NCBI RefSeq assembly: GCF_015082335.1
Contig: NZ_BLRL01000001.1
Coordinates: forward strand, 62,001 to 126,000
Source of the DNA: Moritella sp. F3
GTDB taxonomy: Bacteria; Pseudomonadota; Gammaproteobacteria; Enterobacterales; Moritellaceae
Length of the DNA: 64,000 nt
Direction of reading: 5' to 3'
Shown: positions 16,591 to 25,914 of the stretch, piece by piece
Layout: each line of letters starts with the position of its first letter
How positions within the stretch are numbered: position 1 is the first letter of the stretch
Program-made: the position numbers and the translations under genes
The notes under the pieces: model-generated
The model's input: the letters and a program-made list of their open reading frames with translations, nothing else
Database searches by the model: none
What the model was told of the DNA's origin: nothing

Positions 16591-17424
16591 TTATTGCTCG
16601 ATACCCGTAATTAACCATGGCGCGTTTGCTTGCGTTAGATCACGCTCTAAATGCCAAACTTCGTTGATGTCAGCTTCTACATCTTCGTGGCTATCACGGT
16701 AACGCCCGCTGAATTTTACACTCACTTGTGAAAGTGATGCCGTTGATTCTGCACGAACTAACTCAGCATCAAGGAACATTACTTCTGTGTGTTGTGTGCC
16801 ATCAAGTTCTTTACGTTGAACACGAAGTTCATTGTACAGTTCGATAGACACATATTCCTGAATTGTTTCTAAATCGTTTTCATTCCAAGCTGTTTGTAGC
16901 GTTTTGTAATGGCTACGAGCGCCAGTTAAGAAGTTAGTCAAATCAAAATCAGCTGGTAGATTGAATGGTACATCGTTACTTGAACCAGCGAAGCCACCTT
17001 GGCTAGCAGAATTAAACGTTGCGTCAGTCTGTGCTTCTTGTTTAAAAGCTGGACCTGATGCTGGTTGCGGACCGCCTTGCTGTGATGCAGCTTTAGCTTG
17101 CATCATGCCTTTAAATAAGCGGAATAGTAAGAAGGCAACACCAGCCATGATAATCATGTCCATAAATTGGAAACCCTCAAAGGCACCACCAAACATAGAT
17201 GCGATCAAACCACCAACAAGTAAACCACCTAACATACCACCAAGCATACCTTTTTTGCTCATTCCTTGCTTCGCTGGTGTAGCTGCCGCTGGCGTTTGTT
17301 TTTGTGGCGCCGTTTTGTAGCTCTTACCAAAAGACTTACCACCACCGAATTTTTTCGCGTGAACTTCAGGTGCCGCTAATGAGAAAGCGAATACCATCAT
17401 TAGAACAGTTAAAATATTTTTCAT
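16591..17424 (-). CDS. Tim44-like domain membrane protein
   Basis: 277 aa. An N-terminal signal-like segment (ILTVLMMVFAFSLAAPEVHA) is followed by a Gly/Lys/Ser/Ala-rich linker, two hydrophobic segments (GMLGGLLVGGLIASMFGG and MDMIIMAGVAFLLFRLF) and a C-terminal Tim44-like domain (about residues 160-277) with FLTGARSHYKTLQTAW and LYNELRVQRKEL. Bacterial homologues are envelope proteins of unknown role. It is monocistronic with its own terminator. Confidence 0.85.
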   Translation of the reverse strand: MKNILTVLMMVFAFSLAAPEVHAKKFGGGKSFGKSYKTAPQKQTPAAATPAKQGMSKKGMLGGMLGGLLVGGLIASMFGGAFEGFQFMDMIIMAGVAFLLFRLFKGMMQAKAASQQGGPQPASGPAFKQEAQTDATFNSASQGGFAGSSNDVPFNLPADFDLTNFLTGARSHYKTLQTAWNENDLETIQEYVSIELYNELRVQRKELDGTQHTEVMFLDAELVRAESTASLSQVSVKFSGRYRDSHEDVEADINEVWHLERDLTQANAPWLITGIEQ

Positions 17425-17733
17425 TATATCCCTTCAATTAATACATATGTTATTTACGTTTTTATGTAATCAGCATAATAGCAATGGTGCAGTGTGCGTC
17501 AATTGTCTTTGGTTACTATTTACACTAGTTGACATAAAATGTCCTAAGATTTGATATTTAAATTAATAAAGTGATCTGAACACGATTTATAGCACCCCAT
17601 TTTTAAGTTAATCCAAATAAAGTACGTGACATGTATTCATACTTAGCCCTCTTAGCACTATAATTACCTATATAAAATGATAACAAACAAAGCTCAGCCA
17701 TCGCTGCAATGTAATTTAGTCGAGGTTAATTTG
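17425..17733. other. Divergent intergenic region
   Basis: About 310 AT-rich bases between divergent genes. Promoters for the Tim44-domain gene and the protease are expected here, but no operator or conserved structure stands out. A longer in-frame start of the protease (17677) lies in it, judged less likely. Confidence 0.4.
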
Positions 17734-18729
17734 ATGCGAACTAAAGCGATAACAATTTCCGCAATAATATCACTCTCATTAAGCGCTAATGCGAACGATG
17801 ACATTATGCCTTATGTCGTGGGTGGTGTGGATAGTAAAGCATTAGAGTTACCATGGCAGGTGTATATCGAAATTGATAAAAATGGGTCTAGATATGCGTG
17901 CGGGGGAACTTTAATTACAGATACTTGGGTCGTTACAGCAGCACACTGCTTAAATGATAGTAAATCATCATTTACTGCAGTTGATAGTAGTCAGGTAACG
18001 GTATATTCAGGTGGTATCGATAGGTCAAATAGTGGTAATCAGTCTCCTAATACATTGGTTAATCTCATTGTTCATCCGAGTTATAGTAGAGTCACCAACA
18101 CCGACGATATAGCATTATTGCAATTATCAGCTCCTGTTGCATCTCCAGCACAGGCGATAAAATTAATGGATAACGGGTTACAAATCGATGCTGATATTGA
18201 ATTCAAAGCTGGAATTGGTAATAACTTACTCCTATCTGGCTGGGGACGTACGTCAACAGATGGTAATCAAAGTACTGATATACTTCAAAAATCGGCCGTT
18301 ACCGGTATTTCAGATGATAGCTGTGCAATCACTTGGAGATGGACTGGACGGGAGGCTAATTATATTTGCGCTAATGCCTTTAACCGGGGATCTTGTAATG
18401 GTGATTCCGGTGGCCCACTTATATGGCAAGATAAAAGCGCCACTAGTGATCGTGACCTTGGTTACCGATTAGCGGGTGTTGTGAGCTTTGGTCATGTAGA
18501 TCAATGCGCGAAGAATGATACACCTGACGTCTACACTGAAGTGAGTACTTATCGTAAGTGGTTAGTGGATACAATTGATTTGAGTGGGCGTTATCAAGCG
18601 CCAGATCCTTTATTTACTCAGGACATTTTTGATGTTTCAAATTATCCTAAAGAAGAGAAGGACGGAGGGAGCCTAGGCTATTCACTTTTGCTTTTACTGA
18701 CTGGATTATTGTTGTATCGCCGCTCTTAA
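17734..18729 (+). CDS. Secreted S1-family serine protease with GlyGly-CTERM-like tail
   Basis: 331 aa from the ATG at 17734, chosen because GAGG lies eight bases upstream and a signal peptide follows at once (AITISAIISLSLSANAN). Chymotrypsin-fold catalytic residues are seen: His in VVTAAHC, Asp in TDDIALLQL and Ser in GSCNGDSGGPL. The residue at the trypsin 189 position is Gly rather than Asp, so cleavage after Arg/Lys is not expected. The C-terminus has GGS, a hydrophobic helix (LLLLLTGLLLY) and RRS, the layout of GlyGly-CTERM proteins processed by rhombosortase. It was likely sent out by type II secretion. Confidence 0.85.
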   Translation: MRTKAITISAIISLSLSANANDDIMPYVVGGVDSKALELPWQVYIEIDKNGSRYACGGTLITDTWVVTAAHCLNDSKSSFTAVDSSQVTVYSGGIDRSNSGNQSPNTLVNLIVHPSYSRVTNTDDIALLQLSAPVASPAQAIKLMDNGLQIDADIEFKAGIGNNLLLSGWGRTSTDGNQSTDILQKSAVTGISDDSCAITWRWTGREANYICANAFNRGSCNGDSGGPLIWQDKSATSDRDLGYRLAGVVSFGHVDQCAKNDTPDVYTEVSTYRKWLVDTIDLSGRYQAPDPLFTQDIFDVSNYPKEEKDGGSLGYSLLLLLTGLLLYRRS

Positions 18730-18788
18730 TACGTGTTTAATTATTGTGCCTATAATTATCCTATAAGACATCACTTAAAGGTGTAAGC

Positions 18789-19712
18789 ATGCCTACGATT
18801 AGTGAATCGAGACGTCATTTCCGTATTACTGTATTGGCGATGCTATTTTATTTTTATACCCCAAGTATTCATTCACAACAATATATTTTACCTGAATCTG
18901 GTTCAAGGCTGATTGGCGAACGGGTACAACATGAAGTAAAAGTGGGTGATTATTTTCACTCTCTTTCACAGCAATATAATATTGGCCTGATCGCATTGAT
19001 GGCCTCCAACCCAACCGTTGATCCATTTCTTCCTTTACCTGGCACGATATTGGAGTTACCAACTAGGATGTTGCTGCCAAACGTCCGGCATAGTGGCATA
19101 GTCATTAATTTACCAGAACTGAGATTGTATTATTTTCCTAAAAATACTAATAAGGTGCACGTTTTTCCAGTTGGTATCGGTCGAGAAGGTCGGGCAACCC
19201 CAGAAATGGATAGCTTTATTCAAAGTAAGATTAAAAACCCAGCTTGGACACCGACATCAAGAACACGCGCTGAATATTTAGAAAAGTACAAAACGGTGCT
19301 GCCGCCGACTGTACATGCGGGTGAACATAACCCGTTAGGTGATTTTGCGTTAAGGTTAGCTCATGGTCACAGTAATTATCTCATTCATGGTACGAATCAA
19401 GAATTTGGGGTTGGAATGCGAATTAGTGCGGGGTGTATTCGGATGAATCCAGTTGATATCGAGTGGTTATTTAACAATGTTAGTATTAATGATCCGGTTA
19501 AGATCATTAATAAACCGATCAAGTACACATTAGAACCGGATGGAAAGCGTTACTTGGAGGTGCATTCACCTCTGTCTTCTGACATATTATCTAACGATGA
19601 TGATGAAAATAACATACTGAAACAGCTTGAACTTGATAATCGCGTAGATAAAATGGCCATAGATAAAGTCTTATTACTCCATCACGGATTGCCAATTAAT
19701 ATCAGTATTTAG
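18789..19712 (+). CDS. Periplasmic L,D-transpeptidase (YkuD domain, ErfK/YbiS family)
   Basis: 307 aa. An N-terminal signal segment, then a LysM-like region (about residues 50-85), then the YkuD catalytic domain with the HGTNQEFGVGMRISAGCIRM block holding His and the catalytic Cys. ErfK/YbiS/YcfS enzymes either attach Lpp to peptidoglycan or form 3-3 crosslinks. The convergent neighbour is an Lpp-type lipoprotein, so Lpp anchoring is the favoured role, as inference from context. No close terminator was found between the two. Confidence 0.88.
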   Translation: MPTISESRRHFRITVLAMLFYFYTPSIHSQQYILPESGSRLIGERVQHEVKVGDYFHSLSQQYNIGLIALMASNPTVDPFLPLPGTILELPTRMLLPNVRHSGIVINLPELRLYYFPKNTNKVHVFPVGIGREGRATPEMDSFIQSKIKNPAWTPTSRTRAEYLEKYKTVLPPTVHAGEHNPLGDFALRLAHGHSNYLIHGTNQEFGVGMRISAGCIRMNPVDIEWLFNNVSINDPVKIINKPIKYTLEPDGKRYLEVHSPLSSDILSNDDDENNILKQLELDNRVDKMAIDKVLLLHHGLPINISI

Positions 19713-19797
19713 CAGTTAATGTTTATAGCACTCATATAAAAAGGCCTTAAGGTAGAACAGCACTATACTGCAGATCTAACTTAAGACATTGGAGAGT

Positions 19798-20067
19798 TTA
19801 TTTGCTGTAGGAAGCGGCTATATTGTCAATACGCATGTTGGCACGTTCGGCTTCTTCTTGGGCTTGTTTAGCCGCATCTGTTGCTGATTGCACCATGGAT
19901 TTTAGCGCATCTTGTTCTGATTGTAATGATTGTACTTGGGCTGTTAATTCACTGACTTCAGAATTCAAACCACCAACACTATCTTTAAGATCGGCCTTGT
20001 TGTTTGCGCAGCCTGTAAGTAGTACTGCTGTCGTGATAACGCCAGCAATGAGTAATTTATTCATCAT
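19798..20067 (-). CDS. lpp: Murein lipoprotein Lpp-like
   Basis: 89 aa. Signal peptide with lipobox LLTGC, so Cys20 is the likely lipidated residue. The mature part is one alpha-helix with heptad pattern (LNSEVSELTAQVQSLQSEQD) and it ends in Lys (SYSK), the residue that is crosslinked to diaminopimelate in E. coli Lpp. Slightly longer than E. coli Lpp (78 aa). Convergent with an L,D-transpeptidase gene that is a likely crosslinking enzyme. Annotated here as the Lpp/alanine-zipper class. Confidence 0.85.
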   Translation of the reverse strand: MMNKLLIAGVITTAVLLTGCANNKADLKDSVGGLNSEVSELTAQVQSLQSEQDALKSMVQSATDAAKQAQEEAERANMRIDNIAASYSK

Positions 20068-20164
20068 TGAAATTCCTCTCTCGATTAGTCTTAATAATCA
20101 CACAGATTTGATTTGTGTCACCGTTAAGTATGTCAGAGGTTTTGGAATTTTCCACTATACAGGG

Positions 20165-20533
20165 TTAATAGTCAGGTAATGACTGTGTCAGATGCTCTAT
20201 ATCTCGATGTAATAACGCATCATCGGCTAAGTTTAATTGAACCAAACGTCGTAATTCAGAAATACTGTTAATATCAATACGTGTACAACGCATACCTAAT
20301 ACATGTTCTTCATTATGGATAAGAACCGCTTCCATTATTATGACTTGTTCTGCTGATAATTGAATGCTTAACGTGATGAGTTGGTTTATATCAAAGACAA
20401 CATTTCTTGGTCTAGTGCAAGAAAGCCCACGCAGAGATAGATCTATTACATTTGTTTCCCACTGATGCCCATTACAGGTTAATGAAGCATCGTGGCTGAA
20501 TAACACACGTTGAAACTGACGCTTATTGTTCAT
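20165..20533 (-). CDS. PilZ domain protein
   Basis: 122 aa, a stand-alone PilZ domain. The cyclic-di-GMP binding motifs are present: RQFQR (RxxxR) at residues 4-8 and DLSLRG (D/NxSxxG) near 31-36. No other domain. It lies beside a GGDEF/EAL protein gene, so it may be a local effector of the same second messenger, though they are divergently placed and need not be linked. Confidence 0.85.
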   Translation of the reverse strand: MNNKRQFQRVLFSHDASLTCNGHQWETNVIDLSLRGLSCTRPRNVVFDINQLITLSIQLSAEQVIIMEAVLIHNEEHVLGMRCTRIDINSISELRRLVQLNLADDALLHRDIEHLTQSLPDY

Positions 20534-20908
20534 AATCGCACCTATTAATTAACTATATAACTTAATATATTAGGCTAAAAATGATCATTTGGCTGGTGGT
20601 TAAATCCCAAAAATTAACTATCATTATGATTATATTAAATGCATTCAATCGACGGCGGTTTGTAGTGATACAGTGAATAATTTAATGTCGTGATGAGCCC
20701 TGTGCTTACGCTTCGGTTTTTTATGATTTAAATATAACTATCTTAGTGGATTATTATCACGTACTAAACATCATAACTCTTAGTTATAAAGGCATAATTC
20801 TTCGTTACAAAAATACAGTTATTAGTCACAAAAACACAGTTGTTGCTTAAAAGATCATGGTGTAACATGGCGCAACTAACAGTTAGTCAGAATTACGAGT
20901 GGCCATAA
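20534..20908. other. Divergent intergenic region with tandem 20-bp repeat
   Basis: About 375 bases between the PilZ and the GGDEF/EAL genes. It contains two near-identical 20-bp words in tandem, GTTACAAAAATACAGTTATT (20804-20823) and GTCACAAAAACACAGTTGTT (20825-20844), 65 bases before the downstream ATG. They could be a regulator binding site. Confidence 0.55.
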
Positions 20909-22540
20909 ATGCAGATTGAAGATTCATTTTTACCAATTTTAATCGTCCAAGACGGTCAAGTTAACTCTTGTAATCAAGTGTTTTCGGCATTATTAAATCT
21001 GACTATTTCTGACATTATTGATTTAAACATCAGTGGTTTATTACACCTAAAGGTTAATGGTGAATGTCGTGATATCAATACCTTATTTGATGATTCGAAC
21101 GGTATTATTGAAGATGAAATTCACAGTGGTGAACTTGTAGACTGTAATTATTATCATATAAAAGTCCAATTTTATTGTAAAAAAATTGAGATTAGCACCT
21201 TTAAGTTATGTTTTAAAATCATTGAGAATAAAGCCATTGATCCCATTTCTGGGTTACCAAATGGATGGGCTATGAGTGCTCGAGCAACGCATTTATTCAA
21301 CACTTCGAATCCCCTTAACCTTCGGATGCTAGTCGTCAGTGTCGATAACTTTTCTACGATAAACTTTCGTTATGGCTTTGATGCAGGCGATGAATATCTT
21401 GGCGTTTTTGGTCAACACCTGCAATCTAGATTGCAGCATGAAGGCTTAGTTGTTCGTTTTTCAAATGCCCGCTTTGGTATTTTAATCGAAAACAGAGACT
21501 ATTTATCATCACTGGACTTTATTGATCATATTACGGCTATTTGCCAAAACCTATGTAACTGGTCATTAGAACCATTATGCTTAACCAGTAATCTGATGGT
21601 GAACAAATCAATTAGTATTGGTGTCAGCGCCGATCATAGCGAATATGATAATTATTTCGCGATGGAGATTGCTGCTGAGACTGCAATGAGAGAATCAGAG
21701 CGACACAGTAACTCGCACTATTGCTTTGCGAAAACAACTATTAAACCTGACTTGATGATGAATAAGTTGATTATTGATGAGTTTCCAGCGGCTATTGAAA
21801 ACTCGCTGATCAAGATACATTATCAACCACAGTATGAGCTTACAAACAATAAATTAGTTGGTTTTGAGGCTCTGTCTCGTTGGATTCATCAGGATCTAGG
21901 TTACATAGCCCCCGATGTTTTTGTTCGTATTGCCGAAGATATAGGACTGCATTTCGAGTTTGATTTATGGGTATTTTCGCAAGTTTGTAAACAGCTAGTT
22001 CAATGGCGAGAAATGGATGTTTACAGCCCAAGAGTTGCGATTAATATATCCTTTAAAACGTTGGAAATGACCAATTTTGTTACTCGCTTACAAGCTATTA
22101 TTGCAAAAACTGGCTGTCCTAAACATTTACTTGAAATTGAAGTCACTGAAACGGCTTCTATCACTAATATGCTGACGCTAATAGACAATGTTAGAGCGGT
22201 TAAAGACCTTGGATTACACATAGCCATTGATGATTTTGGAACCGGCTACTCATCATTAAGCTTGGTTAGAACACTCCGCTCATCTCTAGATACTTTAAAA
22301 ATAGATCGTTCATTAATTGCTGACATATGTGATTCAAAGTTAGACCGAGAATTTGCACGTAAAGTGATTGGCCTAGGGGAAGTGTTAGAAGTAAAAGTAC
22401 TTGCCGAAGGTGTTGAAACATTAGCGCAGCGTGATCTGTTACAAGCACTTGGTTGTGATTATGCACAAGGCTATTATTTTGATAAAGCGCTTTCTGATAT
22501 AGAAGCTAAAAAGTTAATCATTAACCAAAACAGTGATTAA
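20909..22540 (+). CDS. GGDEF/EAL protein, likely c-di-GMP phosphodiesterase
   Basis: 543 aa, cytosolic. An N-terminal PAS-like region (about 1-110), a degenerate GGDEF domain (about 115-275) where the signature position reads SNARF, and an intact-looking EAL domain (about 285-540). EAL motifs visible: FEALSRW, NISFKTLE, EVTETA, IDDFGTGYSSL, LKIDRSLI and AEGVET. The diguanylate cyclase half is thus likely inactive or regulatory, and hydrolysis of c-di-GMP the expected activity. Signal sensed unknown. Confidence 0.88.
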   Translation: MQIEDSFLPILIVQDGQVNSCNQVFSALLNLTISDIIDLNISGLLHLKVNGECRDINTLFDDSNGIIEDEIHSGELVDCNYYHIKVQFYCKKIEISTFKLCFKIIENKAIDPISGLPNGWAMSARATHLFNTSNPLNLRMLVVSVDNFSTINFRYGFDAGDEYLGVFGQHLQSRLQHEGLVVRFSNARFGILIENRDYLSSLDFIDHITAICQNLCNWSLEPLCLTSNLMVNKSISIGVSADHSEYDNYFAMEIAAETAMRESERHSNSHYCFAKTTIKPDLMMNKLIIDEFPAAIENSLIKIHYQPQYELTNNKLVGFEALSRWIHQDLGYIAPDVFVRIAEDIGLHFEFDLWVFSQVCKQLVQWREMDVYSPRVAINISFKTLEMTNFVTRLQAIIAKTGCPKHLLEIEVTETASITNMLTLIDNVRAVKDLGLHIAIDDFGTGYSSLSLVRTLRSSLDTLKIDRSLIADICDSKLDREFARKVIGLGEVLEVKVLAEGVETLAQRDLLQALGCDYAQGYYFDKALSDIEAKKLIINQNSD

Positions 22541-22648
22541 ACTTTTCTTCTATCTATTTATAAATATTTGATAATGTAAGGATAGATTTCAATTTGTGGC
22601 TGTCTGACTGTCAATGATAGTTAACAATGATGAATAGAGGTTATCCTT

Positions 22649-23350
22649 ATGAACAGATATTTACTTGCGACAGTTTTGACTGCGAGTTCTTTTATTTCTC
22701 CAAGCTTGATGGCTGCAGATGTAAGTTTCCCTCATTTAGAAACAACAGGAATAGGAGAAATCGTAACACCGCCAGATATGGCTCTGTTTAGTGTTCAAGT
22801 TTCAGAACTAGGTAAGACAGCAAAAGATGCTAAGAATGCTGTTGATGCCGCAATCGCAGCATTTAACCAACGCTTAGCAAACGAAGGTGTAGTGAGAACT
22901 GATATTGAAAGTTCAAACATCTCCCTTCGTCCTGAATACCTTTATAAAAAAGACAACAAGCCAGAGTTGATTGGTTACCGTGCAAATAGGCATGTCACCG
23001 TTACAGTGCGTGAGTTAGATAAATTAAATCAATTTTTGGATGGTGCGCTTGGTGATGGTATTAACAATATTAATAGCATTGAATTGAAAGTCAGTAATGA
23101 ATCTCAGTATATAGAGCAAGCTCGCCAAGCTGCAATTAAAGATGCAAAACAAAAGGCACAATCTCTTGCCAGCGGTTTTGATGAGAAAGTTGACGGGGTG
23201 TGGAAGATTTCATATCGTCAATCTCAATCACGACCTGTAATGATGAGAGCGATGGCGATGGATAGTAGTGCTAATATTGAGTCATCATATCAAGATACAA
23301 AAATTGTTATTCGTGATCAGGTTGATGTTGTATTCCGCCTTAAAGATTAA
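22649..23350 (+). CDS. SIMPL domain (DUF541, YggE-like) periplasmic protein
   Basis: 233 aa with a signal peptide (LLATVLTASSFISPSLMAA). The mature part has the SIMPL/DUF541 pattern: TTGIGEIVTPPDMALFSVQV, then DIESSNISLRPEY, then IGYRANRHVTVTVREL and a C-terminal LASGFDEKVDGVWKI. YggE is linked to oxidative stress protection in E. coli; the molecular role is unknown. GAGG eight bases upstream supports the start. Ends before a strong terminator. Confidence 0.88.
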   Translation: MNRYLLATVLTASSFISPSLMAADVSFPHLETTGIGEIVTPPDMALFSVQVSELGKTAKDAKNAVDAAIAAFNQRLANEGVVRTDIESSNISLRPEYLYKKDNKPELIGYRANRHVTVTVRELDKLNQFLDGALGDGINNINSIELKVSNESQYIEQARQAAIKDAKQKAQSLASGFDEKVDGVWKISYRQSQSRPVMMRAMAMDSSANIESSYQDTKIVIRDQVDVVFRLKD

Positions 23351-23374
23351 GGTTCGTAGCCATTGATGTAAAAA

Positions 23375-23401
23375 ATCAGGCCTTGCAATAGAAGGCCTGA
23401 T
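23375..23401. terminator. Bidirectional terminator
   Basis: ATCAGGCCTT (23375-23384) and AAGGCCTGAT (23392-23401), between the convergent SIMPL and first lyase genes. A near copy lies at 24975-25002, which belongs to the duplicated unit. Confidence 0.85.
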
Positions 23402-23419
23402 ATATTATTTATCACCAGA

Positions 23420-24391
23420 TTATTTAGAATAACTCAGTGGCCCTGTACTTAGTGTAAAGTGATCTAAGTAAGCTGTTGAATCACGATCTACAGCCCATTT
23501 ATTATCATTACCACCATGCCATAGCTGGGTAAATTGGTAATTGATTGCATGTATACCGCTTTCAGAAAATGTCATGTCTTTACGCTCAAGTACTTTAAAA
23601 CCATTTACGTAAATAGTCACAATACCATTTGCTTGATGAGCGTCGTTCATTTTCACATACTGTTCGATAAGGTATGTTTTTTCACGCTTGAATGAAAAGT
23701 TTTTACCTTCATGTTGATAATCAATTTCATCACCACATGTCTTGGTCTTATCTTGATGGTAGAAGTAACCAATTGCCCGGCCATCTTCACGGAACATTGA
23801 ACGTAAGCTAAAACCTTCGTCTTCACCTACAGTTGAACAACCATCGGGCTTTTCCTTCACTGCTGGATTTAAACCTGCAAGTCCTGGCATTTTACCGCCC
23901 ATCGAAAAGTCATAGTCTTTACCAAAATTAATTTGGTATGAGAAATACAATTCGTTATATTCAGTTAGTTCCTTTCCTGCAGTTATTCCTTCTTTGAACT
24001 TACCTTTTGGATGAGTTACCGCTAACTTATTTGAGCCATCCATCGTGATGATATTTGCTCTGGCGTTATCAGTAACGCTTCCCCATTCGTTCTTAAAATC
24101 TGAATTAAACATTGATGAAGTATATTCACCATTCTGCTGGTTCTCGAAATCGATACTATCGATGATACCTTGCGCATTGTTATAATCAACATTTGGTACA
24201 ACGTCGTGAATCTGACTTGGATCTGTTGGACTAGGATCTGGAAGCGGAGATGGATCCGGATCTGGAACCGGAAGTGGCAATGGATCTGGAGTCGGTAATG
24301 GATCTGTTTGAGCGTTGTCACCACTTGATGAAGAACCGCCACATGCAACTAAAAATGTACCTGTAAATATGCAAAGTAATAACTTTTTCAA
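23420..24391 (-). CDS. PL14-type polysaccharide lyase lipoprotein (copy A)
   Basis: 323 aa. TTG start at 24391 with AGGAG five bases upstream. Lipobox LVAC gives a lipidated Cys17. A Pro/Asp linker of about 24 residues (34-57) is missing from copy B. The domain shows the PL14-like pattern: LYFSYQINFGKDYDFSMGGK, PGLAGLNP, then QYVKMND and YVNGFKVLERKD. PL14-type lyases cut alginate or glucuronan-like polymers; substrate is not fixed here. Expected at the outer membrane. Alternative: a carbohydrate-binding concanavalin-fold protein without lyase activity. Confidence 0.7.
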   Translation of the reverse strand: MKKLLLCIFTGTFLVACGGSSSSGDNAQTDPLPTPDPLPLPVPDPDPSPLPDPSPTDPSQIHDVVPNVDYNNAQGIIDSIDFENQQNGEYTSSMFNSDFKNEWGSVTDNARANIITMDGSNKLAVTHPKGKFKEGITAGKELTEYNELYFSYQINFGKDYDFSMGGKMPGLAGLNPAVKEKPDGCSTVGEDEGFSLRSMFREDGRAIGYFYHQDKTKTCGDEIDYQHEGKNFSFKREKTYLIEQYVKMNDAHQANGIVTIYVNGFKVLERKDMTFSESGIHAINYQFTQLWHGGNDNKWAVDRDSTAYLDHFTLSTGPLSYSK

Positions 24392-24974
24392 ATGAACTCC
24401 TAATTCGTCGTTGTTTAATTTTTAGGCATGCTACCGTCGTTTTTCGTACTGTGCAAGTTCGTAAAACGAGCGTTTATTGTGTTTTATGTTTGTAAGTCCT
24501 TGGTTTAGACTTCTAAGTAATTGACGTTAAAAGGGCTAAAATTATTTAAAAAATAATTTCATTTTATAGTGTTATATCTCATTTATGTGCTACCGGAAGT
24601 GATTTATATAAATGGGTGTGGGTTGATAGCATTCAATACGCTATTTTTATCCGTCGTTGTATATCACAAAAAAAACCTTATAAATCGAATCTAAACATAC
24701 AAAGTGATATTAAAATGAGTAAGTCCAAAGGGTACCTTTGGGAGGCTAGGGAACTTTGCATTGTATAAAAATACGGCGTTTACAGGTGGGGATAATACAT
24801 TCTTATCGTGTGCTATTTGTCATTTACGAAGTAGGGCAGATTAATAATTATTTAAAGACAAAAAAACAAAATAAATGATGTTTAAAAATAGACTGACATT
24901 TACGATTGATATATACATATTTTACAGAACAGCCCTAACATTCAGAATGTCACCCGTTAACATAGCGCATAAAA
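24392..24974. other. Upstream region of lyase copy A
   Basis: About 580 AT-rich bases, homologous to 25915-26486. No gene seen. It includes the duplicated promoter region of the lyase and a copy of the start-proximal region of the next gene's leader (TTCAGAATGTCACCCGTTAA here, TTCAGTATGTCACCCGCTAA in unit B), showing that the copied unit reached almost to the bestrophin start codon. Confidence 0.7.
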
Positions 24975-25002
24975 ATCAGGCCTCGCAACAGCAAGGCCTG
25001 AT
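24975..25002. terminator. Terminator copy (unit B)
   Basis: ATCAGGCCT (24975-24983) and AGGCCTGAT (24994-25002). Duplicate of the 23375-23401 terminator; ends lyase copy B. Confidence 0.8.
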
Positions 25003-25020
25003 CTCTAATTAATAACCAGA

Positions 25021-25914
25021 TTATTTAGAATAACTCAGTGGTTCTGTACTTAGCGTAAAGTGATCTAAGTAAGCTGTTGAATCACGATCTACAGCCCAAT
25101 CATCATTATTACCACCATGCCATAGCTGGGTATATTGGTAATTGATTGCATGTATACCGTTTTCAGAAAATGTCATATTCTTACGTTCAAGGACTTTAAA
25201 ACCATTGACGTAAATAGTGACAATACCATTGGCTTGATTAGCGTCGTTCATTTTCACATACTGTTCGATAAGATATGTCTTTTCACGTTTGAATGAAAAG
25301 TTTTTACCTTCATGTTGATAATCAATTTCATCACCGCAATCTTTGGTCTTATCCTGATGATAGAAGTAACCAATTGCCCGGCCATTTTCACGGAACATTG
25401 AGCGTAAGCTAAAGCCCTCGTCTTTACCTACTGTTGAACAGCCATCGGGTTTGTCATTAACATTCGGGTTTAAACCTGCAAGTCCTGGCAATTTACCGCC
25501 CATCGAAAAGTCATAGTCTTTACCAAAATTAATCTGGTATGAGAAATACAATTCGTTATGCTCGGTTAGCTCCTTACCTGCATTTATCCCTTTTTTGTAA
25601 GTACCTTTTGGGTGAGTTACCGCTAACTTGTTTGAACCATCCATCGTGATGATATTTGCTCTACCAGTAACGTCGCCCCATTCATTATTAAAATCTGAAT
25701 TAAACATTGATGAAGTATATTCACCATTCTGCTGGTTTTCGAAATCGATACTATCGATGATACCTTGCGCGTTGTTATAATCAACATTGGGTACAACGTC
25801 ATGAATTTGACTCGGATCAAGTGGGCCTGTTTGAGGATTTTCATCAGTTGATGAAGAACCACCGCACGCAACTAAAAATGTACCTGTAAATATGCAAAGT
25901 AATAATTTTTTCAA
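25021..25914 (-). CDS. PL14-type polysaccharide lyase lipoprotein (copy B)
   Basis: 297 aa, TTG start with the same AGGAG spacing as copy A. Same lipobox and domain; differs by lack of the Pro/Asp linker and by scattered substitutions such as GGKLPGLAG for GGKMPGLAG and NDDWAVD for NDNKWAVD. The short linker (DENPQTGPLDPS) joins the lipid anchor to the domain directly. Both copies look intact, so both probably work. Role as for copy A. Confidence 0.7.
   Translation of the reverse strand: MKKLLLCIFTGTFLVACGGSSSTDENPQTGPLDPSQIHDVVPNVDYNNAQGIIDSIDFENQQNGEYTSSMFNSDFNNEWGDVTGRANIITMDGSNKLAVTHPKGTYKKGINAGKELTEHNELYFSYQINFGKDYDFSMGGKLPGLAGLNPNVNDKPDGCSTVGKDEGFSLRSMFRENGRAIGYFYHQDKTKDCGDEIDYQHEGKNFSFKREKTYLIEQYVKMNDANQANGIVTIYVNGFKVLERKNMTFSENGIHAINYQYTQLWHGGNNDDWAVDRDSTAYLDHFTLSTEPLSYSK

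Larger units (their letters stand above)
23375..24965. repeat. Tandem duplication, unit A
   Basis: About 1.6 kb unit made of terminator, lyase gene and upstream non-coding region. It matches unit B (about 24975-26483) along nearly its whole length, including non-coding stretches such as GTAAGTCCTTGGTTT and AGTGTTATATCTCA. Divergence is spread over both, so the duplication is not fresh. Confidence 0.85.
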
